Shown here: piece by piece, positions 8,999 through 16,684 of the stretch
Layout of the letters: each line of letters starts with the position of its first letter
How positions within the stretch are numbered: position 1 is the stretch's first letter
Notes under the pieces: generated by a model
What the model was told of the DNA's origin: nothing
Seen by the model: only the letters and a program-made list of their open reading frames with translations
The model's database searches: none
Program-made: the position numbers and the translations under genes
NCBI GenBank assembly: GCA_019187225.1
Contig: JABAQQ010000071.1
Span: 1 to 35,120 of the forward strand
DNA length: 35,120 bases
From: Saprospiraceae bacterium
GTDB lineage: Bacteria; Bacteroidota; Bacteroidia; Chitinophagales; Saprospiraceae
Direction of reading: 5' to 3'

Positions 8999-10030
8999 AT
9001 GAAAATACAACTCTACCCTACCCACGCGCAATTCAAAAACGCCGGTGTGTCCGACGCTTTCGGTAAGTTCCTGCACGCACATCCCAACGGCAATTTTTTC
9101 CAAAGTGCCGGTTTCTTTGAATTCATCGAAGGCGTTCCGGGCTACAAACCCTTCCTGCTCGTCGCTACAAGCGAAGGAGGCAATATCGCCGGTTCATTGC
9201 TGGGCGTATTCCAGACCAATGGCGCAGGCGTCAAATCCTGGCTCTCGCGCCGGCTCATCGTGTGGGGTGGCCCCCTCGTGGCAGCCGCTTCGCCCGCACA
9301 GGTACAGGCTGTGACGCGCGGGCTTCTGGCAGAATTAAAAAAACACGCCAGCAGCCGTTCCATCTACGTCGAATTCCGCAACTTCTTCGACACCGCCGAT
9401 CTGAAAAAAACGTTCGAACAAAGCGGCTTCGAGTACAAAGCCCACCTCAATTACCTGGTAAAAACCGACGAAGAAGCGGCCGTAAAAAAACGCATGAGCA
9501 GCAGCCGCATCCGCCAGATCAAATCCAGTCTGAAAATGGGCGCTGAAATCGCCGAAGCACGATCTGAAGACGACATCGTAGCATTTTATAAAATCCTGCA
9601 CACGCTCTACAAAGAGAAGGTAAAAAAGCCGCTTTCGAGCCTCGACCTGTTTTTAAAGTTCTGGAGATCGGGTATCGGAAAGTTCTTCGTCGTGCTCTAT
9701 GAAGGCCGCGTTGTGGGCGGCATTATGTGTCCTGTTTTTGACAATAAAGTTATCTATGAATGGTACATCTGCGGGGAGGACGGCTTGGCACAGGGTTTGC
9801 ATCCGAGCGTGCTGGCTACCTGGGCGCCCATCGAGTACGGCTACCGGAACGGCTTCGACCACTTCGATTTTCTTGGCGCAGGCAAACCCGATCAGGACTA
9901 CGGCGTACGGGAATTCAAAGCCCGTTTCGGCGGCGATGAGGTGAATTTTGGCCGGTACGAAATGGTAGTCAACAAACCCCTTTATGAAGTGGGAAAACTT
10001 GGTTTGAAAGTGTATCAAAGCATAAAGTGA
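8999..10030 (+). CDS. FemAB-like peptidyl/aminoacyl transferase (GNAT fold)
   Basis: This 343-residue protein resembles the FemAB/lipid II glycyltransferase-like group found in exopolysaccharide loci. Visible blocks are NGNFFQSAGFFEFIE near residue 35, the SRRLIVWGGPLV strand, RMSSSRIRQIKSSLKMGAEI, the helix LHTLYKEKVKKPLSSLDLF, VVGGIMCPVFDNKVIYEWYICG and HFDFLGAGKPDQDYGVREFKARFGG, the last being the characteristic C-terminal FDFxGxG..YGVxxFK segment. It is diverged from the three tandem paralogs at the left edge. FemAB enzymes transfer amino acids from aminoacyl-tRNA, while exopolysaccharide-associated homologues have poorly known substrates. ATG 8999 lies 37 bases after the deacetylase stop; the frame extends upstream but overlaps that gene. 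Confidence 0.85.
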   Translation: MKIQLYPTHAQFKNAGVSDAFGKFLHAHPNGNFFQSAGFFEFIEGVPGYKPFLLVATSEGGNIAGSLLGVFQTNGAGVKSWLSRRLIVWGGPLVAAASPAQVQAVTRGLLAELKKHASSRSIYVEFRNFFDTADLKKTFEQSGFEYKAHLNYLVKTDEEAAVKKRMSSSRIRQIKSSLKMGAEIAEARSEDDIVAFYKILHTLYKEKVKKPLSSLDLFLKFWRSGIGKFFVVLYEGRVVGGIMCPVFDNKVIYEWYICGEDGLAQGLHPSVLATWAPIEYGYRNGFDHFDFLGAGKPDQDYGVREFKARFGGDEVNFGRYEMVVNKPLYEVGKLGLKVYQSIK

Positions 10031-10179
10031 CGTTGGATTGTTGGACTATTGGACTATTGGACGTTGGACGATGGATTGTTGGACTTTGGCTCCAATGTCC
10101 AATGTCCATCGGTCCAACGTCCAACAATCCAACGTCCAATAATCCATCGTCCAACGTCTAACATCCAAAAGTCCAGCAT
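10031..10179. repeat. palindromic word-repeat array, TTGGACG / CGTCCAA type
   Basis: The left arm (10031-10089) consists of 7- and 8-nt words around TTGGACG and TTGGACTA. The right arm (10090-10179) consists of CCAACGT, CCAATGT and CCAACAAT words. The arms meet at a short loop around TTTGGCTCC (10083-10092), so RNA from either strand could fold into one long imperfect hairpin. The array starts at the stop codon of the FemAB-like gene and ends 10 bases before ATG 10190. Confidence 0.85.
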
Positions 10180-10189
10180 CAAAAAAACA

Positions 10190-11260
10190 ATGCGTATTAT
10201 TTTCGACATCGGCCATCCGGGACACGTCCACCTGTTCAAACACCTGGCGCACCTGCTTCAGAAAGACGGCGCTGAAGTGCTGTTCACGGCACGGGACAAG
10301 GAGTTTGAAATAGACCTGCTCCGGGCGGAGGGTTTCCGTTTTAAAAACTTCGGCAAACACTATAAGAGCCTTTGGGGAAAACTCTGGGGCCTGGTGAAGT
10401 TTGATTTTCAAATGTTTATAACGGGTTTGCAATTCAAACCCGACCTGTTCGTAAGCCACGGTTCTATTTATGCCGCGCACGCTGCCTTCTTATTGGGCAA
10501 AAAACACCTTTCGCTGGAAGACTCGGGCAATATGGAGCAGATCGTGCTTTACCGCCCTTTTACCGACGCGATCCTGACGCCCGACGTGCTGCCGGAAGAA
10601 CTGGGCCCCAAACAGATCCGCTACGAGGGTTACCACGAAATTGCTTACCTGCACCCGCAATTTTTCAAACCCAACCCCCAGGTATATGGGTGGTTGGGAT
10701 TGAACAAAGGGGAAAAATATGCCATCGTGCGGCTCGTATCCTGGAACGCCACACACGACGCCGGCCACAAGGGGCTGAGCAACGAGGATAAAAGTAAATT
10801 AGTGCGCAAATTGTCGAAACACATGCGGGTGTTCATTACCTCAGAAAAGGAACTTTCGGCGGAACTCAAACCCCTGCAGATCAAAATTGCACCCGAAAGA
10901 TTGCACCATGCACTGGCATTCGCCGATATCGTGGTGAGCGAAGGCGCCACCATCGCCTCCGAGGCCGGAGTGCTGGGCACGCCGAGTATTTACATCAACA
11001 GCATTGCCCGGAGCTATTGCCAGGATCAGGAACGGTATGGCACCGTATTCAATACCAGCGACTCCGACAAAGTATTCTCACTGGTGGACGACATTCTGAC
11101 ACAAGACCGCGAAATATTCCGTGAGCGCAGCCGGCAATTACTTGCCGACAAGGTGAATGTGACGCAGTTTTTATATGATTTCATACAGAAAAACTATGTG
11201 AAAGCGAAGACAGGAAAATCTTTCGCGCCGGTGTTGCCCACCGATAAATCGGTGGGTTGA
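10190..11260 (+). CDS. DUF354 family protein, GT-B-like
   Basis: This 356-residue protein matches the DUF354 family, which is related in fold to UDP-GlcNAc 2-epimerases and GT-B glycosyltransferases. MRIIFDIGHPGHVHLFKHL at the N-terminus is the family hallmark, followed by FTARDKE, KPDLFVSHGSIYAAHAAFLL, the central domain YAIVRLVSWNATHDAGHKGLS and a C-terminal VVSEGATIASEAGVLGTPSIYIN donor-site-like segment. Family members occur in polysaccharide loci, but the reaction is not settled. ATG 10190 was chosen because all in-frame codons upstream are repeat DNA. The last residues (roughly LPTDKSVG) and the stop codon are encoded by the first unit of the downstream 101-bp repeat, so that element appears to have replaced the original end of the gene. 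Confidence 0.85.
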   Translation: MRIIFDIGHPGHVHLFKHLAHLLQKDGAEVLFTARDKEFEIDLLRAEGFRFKNFGKHYKSLWGKLWGLVKFDFQMFITGLQFKPDLFVSHGSIYAAHAAFLLGKKHLSLEDSGNMEQIVLYRPFTDAILTPDVLPEELGPKQIRYEGYHEIAYLHPQFFKPNPQVYGWLGLNKGEKYAIVRLVSWNATHDAGHKGLSNEDKSKLVRKLSKHMRVFITSEKELSAELKPLQIKIAPERLHHALAFADIVVSEGATIASEAGVLGTPSIYINSIARSYCQDQERYGTVFNTSDSDKVFSLVDDILTQDREIFRERSRQLLADKVNVTQFLYDFIQKNYVKAKTGKSFAPVLPTDKSVG

Positions 11261-11501
11261 GCGTTCAAGTCCCACAGGGACCTTTCCAATTCAGCCCACC
11301 GATTTATCGGTGGGAAGGGAGAGAGGACGGTGTTTATCCCACCGATAAATCGGTGGGTTGAGCGTTCAAGTCCCACAGGGACCTTTCCAATTCAGCCCAC
11401 CGATTTATCGGTGGGAAGGGAGAGAGGACGGTGTTTATCCCACCGATAAATCGGTGGGTTGAGCGTTCAAGTCCCACAGGGACTTTTTCAATTCAGCCCA
11501 C
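11237..11501. repeat. 101-bp tandem REP-like element, about 2.6 copies
   Basis: Units start at 11237, 11338 and 11439 (period 101). Each begins with the hairpin CCCACCGATAAATCGGTGGG (11237-11256). A small stem GTCCC-ACA-GGGAC follows, and then the reverse complement of the first hairpin (11295-11314). The third unit breaks off at 11501, inside the start of its second hairpin, and differs in a few bases (GACTTTTTC for GACCTTTCC). The arrangement of two inverted short palindromes resembles REP/BIME elements mobilised by RAYT transposases; no such transposase lies in the window. The first copy contributes the last codons of the DUF354 gene. Confidence 0.9.
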
Positions 11502-11540
11502 TTAATCCGTTCGCCTTCAAACATTTGAAAACCGATAATC

Positions 11541-12950
11541 ATGCTTTTCAATTCGCTTGACTTTGCCATATTTCTGCCGATCGTGTTCGGCCTGTTCTGG
11601 ACTGTCGGCCGGTACAGCGCGAAAGTGCAAAACTGGATTTTGCTGATCGCCAGTTATATTTTTTACGGTTTTTGGGATTGGCGCTTTTTGTCGCTGCTCG
11701 CTTTCAGCTCCGCATTCGACTATTTCGTCGGGGCCGCCCTCTACAAGCAACAGGACAACCGCAAAAGGAAAATGCTGTTCTGGTCGAGTGTGGCCGTCAA
11801 CCTGACGCTGCTCGGCTTTTTCAAATACTACAACTTTTTTGCGGAGAGTTTTGTCAATGCGTTCTCTTTCTTCGGCCAGCAGGTCAGCCTTGGGTCGTTG
11901 CAGGTGCTCCTGCCCGTAGGCATTAGTTTTTACACCTTTCAGTCCATGAGCTACGCCTTCGATATCTACCGGCGCGAACTTGAGCCGGTGAAGGATATCG
12001 TTCCGTTCATGACTTTTGTGGCGTTTTTCCCGCACATGGTAGCGGGCCCGATCCAGCGCGCGTCATTCTTTCTTCCCCAGTTTCTAACCCAAAAGAAATT
12101 TAGTTATGAACTCGCAGCCAAGGGGTTGAAGATCATGCTCTTCGGCTTTTTTATGAAGGTTGTGGTAGCCGACAGGCTCGCGCTTTATGTAGACGCGGTG
12201 TATGGCAATGTGGATATGCATACAGGGTGGTCGTATATGGTCGCCACGCTGTTCTTTGCCTTTCAGATCTATGGCGATTTTGCCGGCTATTCTCTGATCG
12301 CGATCGGTTGCGCGCTGCTGTTCGGATTTTATATGTCGCCGAACTTCAACAGGCCCTACTTCTCCGGTTCTTTCCGTGTATTCTGGAGTCGTTGGCACAT
12401 CTCGCTTTCGACGTGGTTCAAGGACTACCTGTATATCCCGCTCGGCGGCAATAAAGGAACAAAAGCCCGGACGTATGCCAACCTCTTCGCCACCTTTCTC
12501 ATCAGCGGCCTCTGGCACGGCGCCAACTGGACCTTCGTGGTGTGGGGAGCATTGCACGGCGCATATCAGATCATTGAACGCACGGTGAACAACACAGTCA
12601 AAATAAAACTTCCGAAAGCGGTGAGCATTGTCCTCGTGTTCGCGCTGACCTGTATAGCCTGGGTGTTTTTCCGCGCTGCCACGGTACAAGATGCATTTCA
12701 GATCGTGGGCACCATGTTCACAAATCTGGGCGAAAGCGTTCATATCGGCGACATCGGCATTTTTGCCTTCTCGGTAACCGGTATCCTGATGCTCCTCCTG
12801 ATAGAGATATCTATGGAATACTATCCGAATGTAACCCTGTTGAATCACCGCCAGGCGCCCGTGCGTTATGCCACCATGGTGGTCATGCTGGCCTGGATCA
12901 TCACATTGGGTGTGTTCGACGGAAGCCAGTTCATTTATTTTCAATTTTGA
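11541..12950 (+). CDS. MBOAT family membrane-bound O-acyltransferase (AlgI-like)
   Basis: This 469-residue polytopic protein has the MBOAT layout. Many hydrophobic segments are visible, with the family sequences LLPVGISFYTFQSMSYAFDIYR (about 125-147), FFPHMVAGPIQRASFFLPQ, NFNRPYFSGSFRVFWSRWHISLSTWFKDYLYIPLGG and the conserved His326 in SGLWHGANWTFVVWGALHG. AlgI-like MBOATs move an acyl group, usually acetyl, across the inner membrane to a periplasmic partner that O-acylates the polymer. The next gene encodes an anchored SGNH-type protein, the expected partner. ATG 11541 follows the REP-like array by 40 bases. Confidence 0.93.
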   Translation: MLFNSLDFAIFLPIVFGLFWTVGRYSAKVQNWILLIASYIFYGFWDWRFLSLLAFSSAFDYFVGAALYKQQDNRKRKMLFWSSVAVNLTLLGFFKYYNFFAESFVNAFSFFGQQVSLGSLQVLLPVGISFYTFQSMSYAFDIYRRELEPVKDIVPFMTFVAFFPHMVAGPIQRASFFLPQFLTQKKFSYELAAKGLKIMLFGFFMKVVVADRLALYVDAVYGNVDMHTGWSYMVATLFFAFQIYGDFAGYSLIAIGCALLFGFYMSPNFNRPYFSGSFRVFWSRWHISLSTWFKDYLYIPLGGNKGTKARTYANLFATFLISGLWHGANWTFVVWGALHGAYQIIERTVNNTVKIKLPKAVSIVLVFALTCIAWVFFRAATVQDAFQIVGTMFTNLGESVHIGDIGIFAFSVTGILMLLLIEISMEYYPNVTLLNHRQAPVRYATMVVMLAWIITLGVFDGSQFIYFQF

Positions 12951-12962
12951 TAAGCAAGCGGG

Positions 12963-13039
12963 CATTGGATTTTTGACATTGGACATTTGACTGAATGATT
13001 GGTTGTCAGGGTCAAATGTCCAAGGTCCAATGTCAATTT
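12963..13039. repeat. 77-bp palindromic word element, copy 1 (inverted relative to 29308-29384)
   Basis: Arms are built of TTGACATTGGACATTTGAC on the left and GTCAAATGTCC / GGTCCAATGTCAA on the right, around a non-repetitive loop containing ATGATTGGTTGTCAGG. The reverse complement of these 77 bases matches 29308-29384 at 71 of 77 positions without gaps (hand alignment), loop included. It fills the spacer between the MBOAT gene and the SGNH gene and ends 16 bases before ATG 13056. Confidence 0.9.
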
Positions 13040-13055
13040 ATTTAGTCCACATCAT

Positions 13056-14009
13056 ATGAGAAAACTGTTTGCAAAAATCGCCGTTATCCTCGTGCTGCTC
13101 GCCGCCTTCGACGTGTTGGCGGGAGTTGTGCTGGATTGGTTGCGCGATCACTCGCCGGACGGGCGGTATTACAAGACCAAATACTCACTGGAAGCCTGTG
13201 ATGAGGATGTAGTGGTCATCGGCAGCTCACGCGGGGAGATCAACTACGTTTCGCAGATCATCGAAGATTCACTCGGCATGCGTTGCTGGAATGCCAGTCG
13301 CGGCGGCCAGGGTACGCCGTATTTCCGTGCCATTCAGGAAGGTGTCCTGTCGCGGTATGCGCCTAAAATTGTGATCCTCAATATTGACGACAACGACCTG
13401 GAGACGCAACCCAATTATGAGCACGCCGGAGTATTGCGCCCATTCTATCAAAGTCACCCGGAGATCCGCCCCATTCTGGACAAAACCTCTCCCTTCGAAT
13501 GGCTCCTGTTGAAATCGCGATTGTACGCTTACAACTCGAGCTATTACTATCTGATCCGTCCCTATTTTATCCAGGGATTGGACGGCAAAACAAGCGACAA
13601 AGGCTGGAAGCCGCGTCTCGAAAAAATGAACGTGGAAATCAATGGCGACCTCGAACCCGAACCCAACAAGGTGCCGCTGCACCCGGAGTCCGTCGCCTTG
13701 TTCGACACCCTCGTACATAAATTTCAGGAACGGGGTTGCAAAGTTTTTCTCGTTGTATCGCCCAATTTCGGGCGCACCGTCAGTGCTTCCTCGGCCATCG
13801 AATACCTGCGCAAAACCTCGAGGGAACGCGATATTCCTCTGTTCATCTATTCCAACGACACCGCATTTATCACAAAACCAGGCTATTACGTGGACCCCGA
13901 TCACCTGAATGTAGAAGGTGCGCAGATTTTCACGCAACATCTGATCCGCCAGATCAAGCCCCTCGTTCATTCCAATCACCTCTCACAGCATGTTGACACG
14001 GTACGTTAA
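13056..14009 (+). CDS. membrane-anchored SGNH-type protein, probable O-acylation partner of the MBOAT
   Basis: This 317-residue protein begins with a signal anchor (MRKLFAKIAVILVLLAAFDVLAGVVL written here in part as residues 5-26) and then has the SGNH hydrolase blocks: VVVIGSSRG with the likely nucleophile Ser58 (52-60), ASRGGQGTPYF as block II, and DPDHLN with Asp280 and His283 near the C-terminus. Proteins of this layout next to MBOAT genes, such as AlgJ/AlgX-like proteins, carry out O-acetylation of exopolysaccharide in the periplasm. ATG 13056 puts the charged n-region and hydrophobic core at the N-terminus; the frame upstream is repeat DNA. The end overlaps the next gene by 20 bases. 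Confidence 0.8.
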   Translation: MRKLFAKIAVILVLLAAFDVLAGVVLDWLRDHSPDGRYYKTKYSLEACDEDVVVIGSSRGEINYVSQIIEDSLGMRCWNASRGGQGTPYFRAIQEGVLSRYAPKIVILNIDDNDLETQPNYEHAGVLRPFYQSHPEIRPILDKTSPFEWLLLKSRLYAYNSSYYYLIRPYFIQGLDGKTSDKGWKPRLEKMNVEINGDLEPEPNKVPLHPESVALFDTLVHKFQERGCKVFLVVSPNFGRTVSASSAIEYLRKTSRERDIPLFIYSNDTAFITKPGYYVDPDHLNVEGAQIFTQHLIRQIKPLVHSNHLSQHVDTVR

Positions 14010-14745
14010 ATTTCTCCGGAGGATGTGGGCCAACATCAGTTTTTCAAAAAAAATGGATGTAAGGTTGTCTAAACCGGTCATTACCTTCACCTTTGACGAT
14101 GCGCCCGTATCGGCTTTTATCAATGGCGGTAATATCCTTTCAAAATTCGGATTTGGAGGTACTTTTTACATTTCTTTGTCCCTGATGACTGGCCCCGACC
14201 CGGAAACGCGTTTCACTTCGACACACCTGAAAAACGCCGTTGCGCACCACAGTGAACTGGGATGCCATACCTACGGCCATACAGACCTGTCCCAAACAAC
14301 CGCCGCCAAAGGGATCGCCGACATCGAACACAACCAGAAAGTGTTGCAAACACTGCTGCCGGGAATGGAATTTAAGAATTTCTCTTATCCTTTCGGCGCG
14401 GAAACAAGACCGGTTAAAAAATACGCCAGCAAGCGATTCAGGAGTGCGCGGGGCATCGAAGAAGGCATCAACCTCGACGGGACGGACCTGTGCAATCTCA
14501 AAACCGTTAAACTTTACGAAAGCAAATACCCGCTCGATTATATCTTTGGAAAGATCAGCGAAGCGGAAAAAAACAACGGATGGCTCATTTTTTACACCCA
14601 CGATGTGGATGAAAAATACACGGACTGGGGCTGTTCACCCGCTTATTTTGAAGCGGTCGTACACGAATGTGCGAAAAGAGGCATAACAGTTGCTACGATC
14701 AACGAAGCGTTGAACCTGATCGAAAACTCAACACATGAAAGTTAA
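13990..14745 (+). CDS. polysaccharide deacetylase family protein (second)
   Basis: This 251-residue protein has a NodB-type fold: VITFTFDDAP (30-39) with the Asp pair, GGTFYISLSL, the metal-binding pair His93 and His97 in GCHTYGHTDLS, FSYPFGAETRP (motif 3-like) and WLIFYTHDV near the C-terminus (motif 5-like His). It would remove acetyl groups from the polymer or a precursor. No convincing signal peptide is seen. The gene overlaps the SGNH gene by 20 bases and the next gene by 11, so it is tightly embedded in the operon. Confidence 0.85.
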   Translation: MLTRYVKFLRRMWANISFSKKMDVRLSKPVITFTFDDAPVSAFINGGNILSKFGFGGTFYISLSLMTGPDPETRFTSTHLKNAVAHHSELGCHTYGHTDLSQTTAAKGIADIEHNQKVLQTLLPGMEFKNFSYPFGAETRPVKKYASKRFRSARGIEEGINLDGTDLCNLKTVKLYESKYPLDYIFGKISEAEKNNGWLIFYTHDVDEKYTDWGCSPAYFEAVVHECAKRGITVATINEALNLIENSTHES

Positions 14746-15718
14746 TCTACTCATTACCGGCGGCGCCGGCTTTATCGGCTCCAATCTGGTGGAGCGTTTC
14801 CTCGACGACGAACGCATCGGCCTCGTCCGCGTGCTCGACGACCTGTCCAATGGTCTGTACGAAAACATTGCCCCCTTTGAATTTCACCCTAAGTTCGAGT
14901 TCATCGAAGGCGATATCTGCGACTACGACACTTGCCGGCGCGCTATGAAAGGCATTCACAAAGTATCGCACCAGGCAGCGCTCGGATCGGTACCGCGCTC
15001 CATCGAAAACCCCATGCGCACCAACGAAGTAAACGTGGGCGGCACGGTCAACATACTCCACGCCGCTAAGGAAGAAGGCGCCGACCGCGTCGTGCTCGCC
15101 TTCTCGTCCAGCACGTATGGCGACAGCCGCGAACTCCCCAAAGTGGAAGAGCGCATCGGCAATCCTTTGTCGCCTTATGCCGTCAGCAAACTCGCCTGCG
15201 AACACTACGCACACGTGTTCAACAAAACCTATCAACTTCAATTCGTCGGCCTCCGCTACTTTAATATCTTCGGTCCCAAACAAAACCCCGACAATCCTTA
15301 CGCCGCAGTGATCCCGCTTTTTTGCCGGGCTTTCATCGAAGGCCAACCACCGCGTATCAACGGCGATGGCACCCACAGCCGCGACTTCACATACGTGGAA
15401 AACGTGGTGCATGCCAATGACCTGGCACTTTTCACTGAAAATGCCGGGGCTATCAATCAGGTGTACAACGTCGCCTGCGGCGACCAGGTCACCCTCAACG
15501 AAATGGTGGATATGCTGCGCCGGATCACCGGCAAAGACATTCGCCCCGTTTATGGCCCCGAACGCATCGGCGACGTGAAACATTCCAACGCCGATATCAC
15601 CAAAATTTGCACAAAACTCGGCTACGAACCCAAAGTCAAAATGTTCGAAGGCATGAAAAGAGTGTACGAATGGAACAAAAAGGTGTATGAAGAAAGGCTG
15701 ATCCAGGTACAATCCTGA
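14735..15718 (+). CDS. NAD-dependent UDP-sugar epimerase (extended SDR, WbpP/TviC-like)
   Basis: This 327-residue extended short-chain dehydrogenase has the NAD-binding GGAGFIG motif (9-15), the acidic end of strand beta-2 (VLDDLSNG), HQAALGSVPRSIENP (79-93), FSSSTYGD (123-130), the catalytic Tyr148 and Lys152 in SPYAVSKLACEH, and RYFNIFGPKQNPDNPYAAVIP. The combination GSVPRSIENP plus SSSTYGD is typical of UDP-GlcNAc (or UDP-GlcNAcA) 4-epimerases of the WbpP/TviC/Gne type. The enzyme would supply a GalNAc-type or GalNAcA-type nucleotide sugar for the polymer. ATG 14735 overlaps the preceding stop by 11 bases. Confidence 0.88.
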   Translation: MKVNLLITGGAGFIGSNLVERFLDDERIGLVRVLDDLSNGLYENIAPFEFHPKFEFIEGDICDYDTCRRAMKGIHKVSHQAALGSVPRSIENPMRTNEVNVGGTVNILHAAKEEGADRVVLAFSSSTYGDSRELPKVEERIGNPLSPYAVSKLACEHYAHVFNKTYQLQFVGLRYFNIFGPKQNPDNPYAAVIPLFCRAFIEGQPPRINGDGTHSRDFTYVENVVHANDLALFTENAGAINQVYNVACGDQVTLNEMVDMLRRITGKDIRPVYGPERIGDVKHSNADITKICTKLGYEPKVKMFEGMKRVYEWNKKVYEERLIQVQS

Positions 15719-15747
15719 AGCTTGTAAATAAATCCTGTCAAAACACA

Positions 15748-16539
15748 ATGCGCGACTTCACTTTGTCGGCCTATCAGGCACTGCTCGACAGCCTGCAGGA
15801 GGCCGGTTACCAATTCCAAACCTTCGCAGATTTCTTACAGACGCCCGCCGGCCGCAGCATCCTGTTGCGGCACGATGTGGACGACCGCAAACTGCATTCG
15901 CTCGAATTCGCCCGCATCCAGCATCAACGCGGCATCGTCGGCACCTATTATTTCCGCATGGTGCCGGAGAGCTTCGACGAAGGCGTGATCCGGGAGATAC
16001 ACGGGATGGGACACGAGATCGGATATCACTATGAAGACATGGATTTTGCCGGCGGCGATCCGCACCAGGCGATAAAACTATTTGAAAAACACATAGAAAA
16101 ACTGCGTAAAGTAGCGCCGGTATCCACCATCTGTATGCATGGCAGCCCCAAATCGAAATATGACAATAAAGATGTATGGAAACATTATAACTACAGAAAC
16201 TATCATATTATCGGAGAGCCATATTTCGATATTGATTTTACAAAGGTTTATTATCTGACCGATACCGGTCGTATGTGGGACGGTCACAAAGTGAGTGTCC
16301 GGGATAAAGTCAGTAACCATTTCGGTCTATCTTTTCATACGACTTTTGAAATAATTGATAGTATTTCTAATGGAAAATTTCCTGATAAAGTGATGTTTAA
16401 TTTCCATCCGCAGCGATGGACGGACGATACGGTACTGTGGTTAAAAGAGAAAAACACCCAGCACATTAAAAATCTGGCCAAATATTTGTTGATAAGGATG
16501 CGACACACCATCCCGACCGATTACAACGCACCGGCGTAA
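15748..16539 (+). CDS. polysaccharide deacetylase-like protein (third)
   Basis: This 263-residue protein carries a deacetylase-type metal site: LLRHDVDDRK (39-48) corresponds to the motif 1 region, EIGYHYEDMD to motif 2, and ICMHGSPKSKYDN and MFNFHPQRW to later blocks. It resembles the group of deacetylase-like proteins that start RHDVD rather than TFDDG; several are annotated only as hypothetical. The middle of the gene is clearly AT-rich: a hand count of 16141-16260 gives 39 G/C of 120, against roughly half in its neighbours. This suggests an exchanged or recently acquired segment. It follows the epimerase by 29 bases. Confidence 0.75.
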   Translation: MRDFTLSAYQALLDSLQEAGYQFQTFADFLQTPAGRSILLRHDVDDRKLHSLEFARIQHQRGIVGTYYFRMVPESFDEGVIREIHGMGHEIGYHYEDMDFAGGDPHQAIKLFEKHIEKLRKVAPVSTICMHGSPKSKYDNKDVWKHYNYRNYHIIGEPYFDIDFTKVYYLTDTGRMWDGHKVSVRDKVSNHFGLSFHTTFEIIDSISNGKFPDKVMFNFHPQRWTDDTVLWLKEKNTQHIKNLAKYLLIRMRHTIPTDYNAPA

Positions 16540-16684
16540 GAAGGGCAGCGTGTCGCAAACGCACTTATTACCGGCTATATCTCTCCCCCGCCTGATCCAT
16601 ACCGGAGTGAATGCTTATCTTTCTTCGAGCAACGTCCCCCGTGCTTTCCGGATGGAGTAATTGCGTGTTAATCAATACCAAACC
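16540..16684. other. spacer before the phosphoglycosyl transferase gene
   Basis: These 145 bases contain no convincing gene, word-repeat array or terminator. The open frame of the following gene extends back to a TTG at 16661 but has no better start there. Confidence 0.5.

Noticed and set aside
14747-15748. A 333-codon frame on the - strand
   Set aside because: It mirrors the epimerase gene, which has complete SDR motifs and operon overlap.
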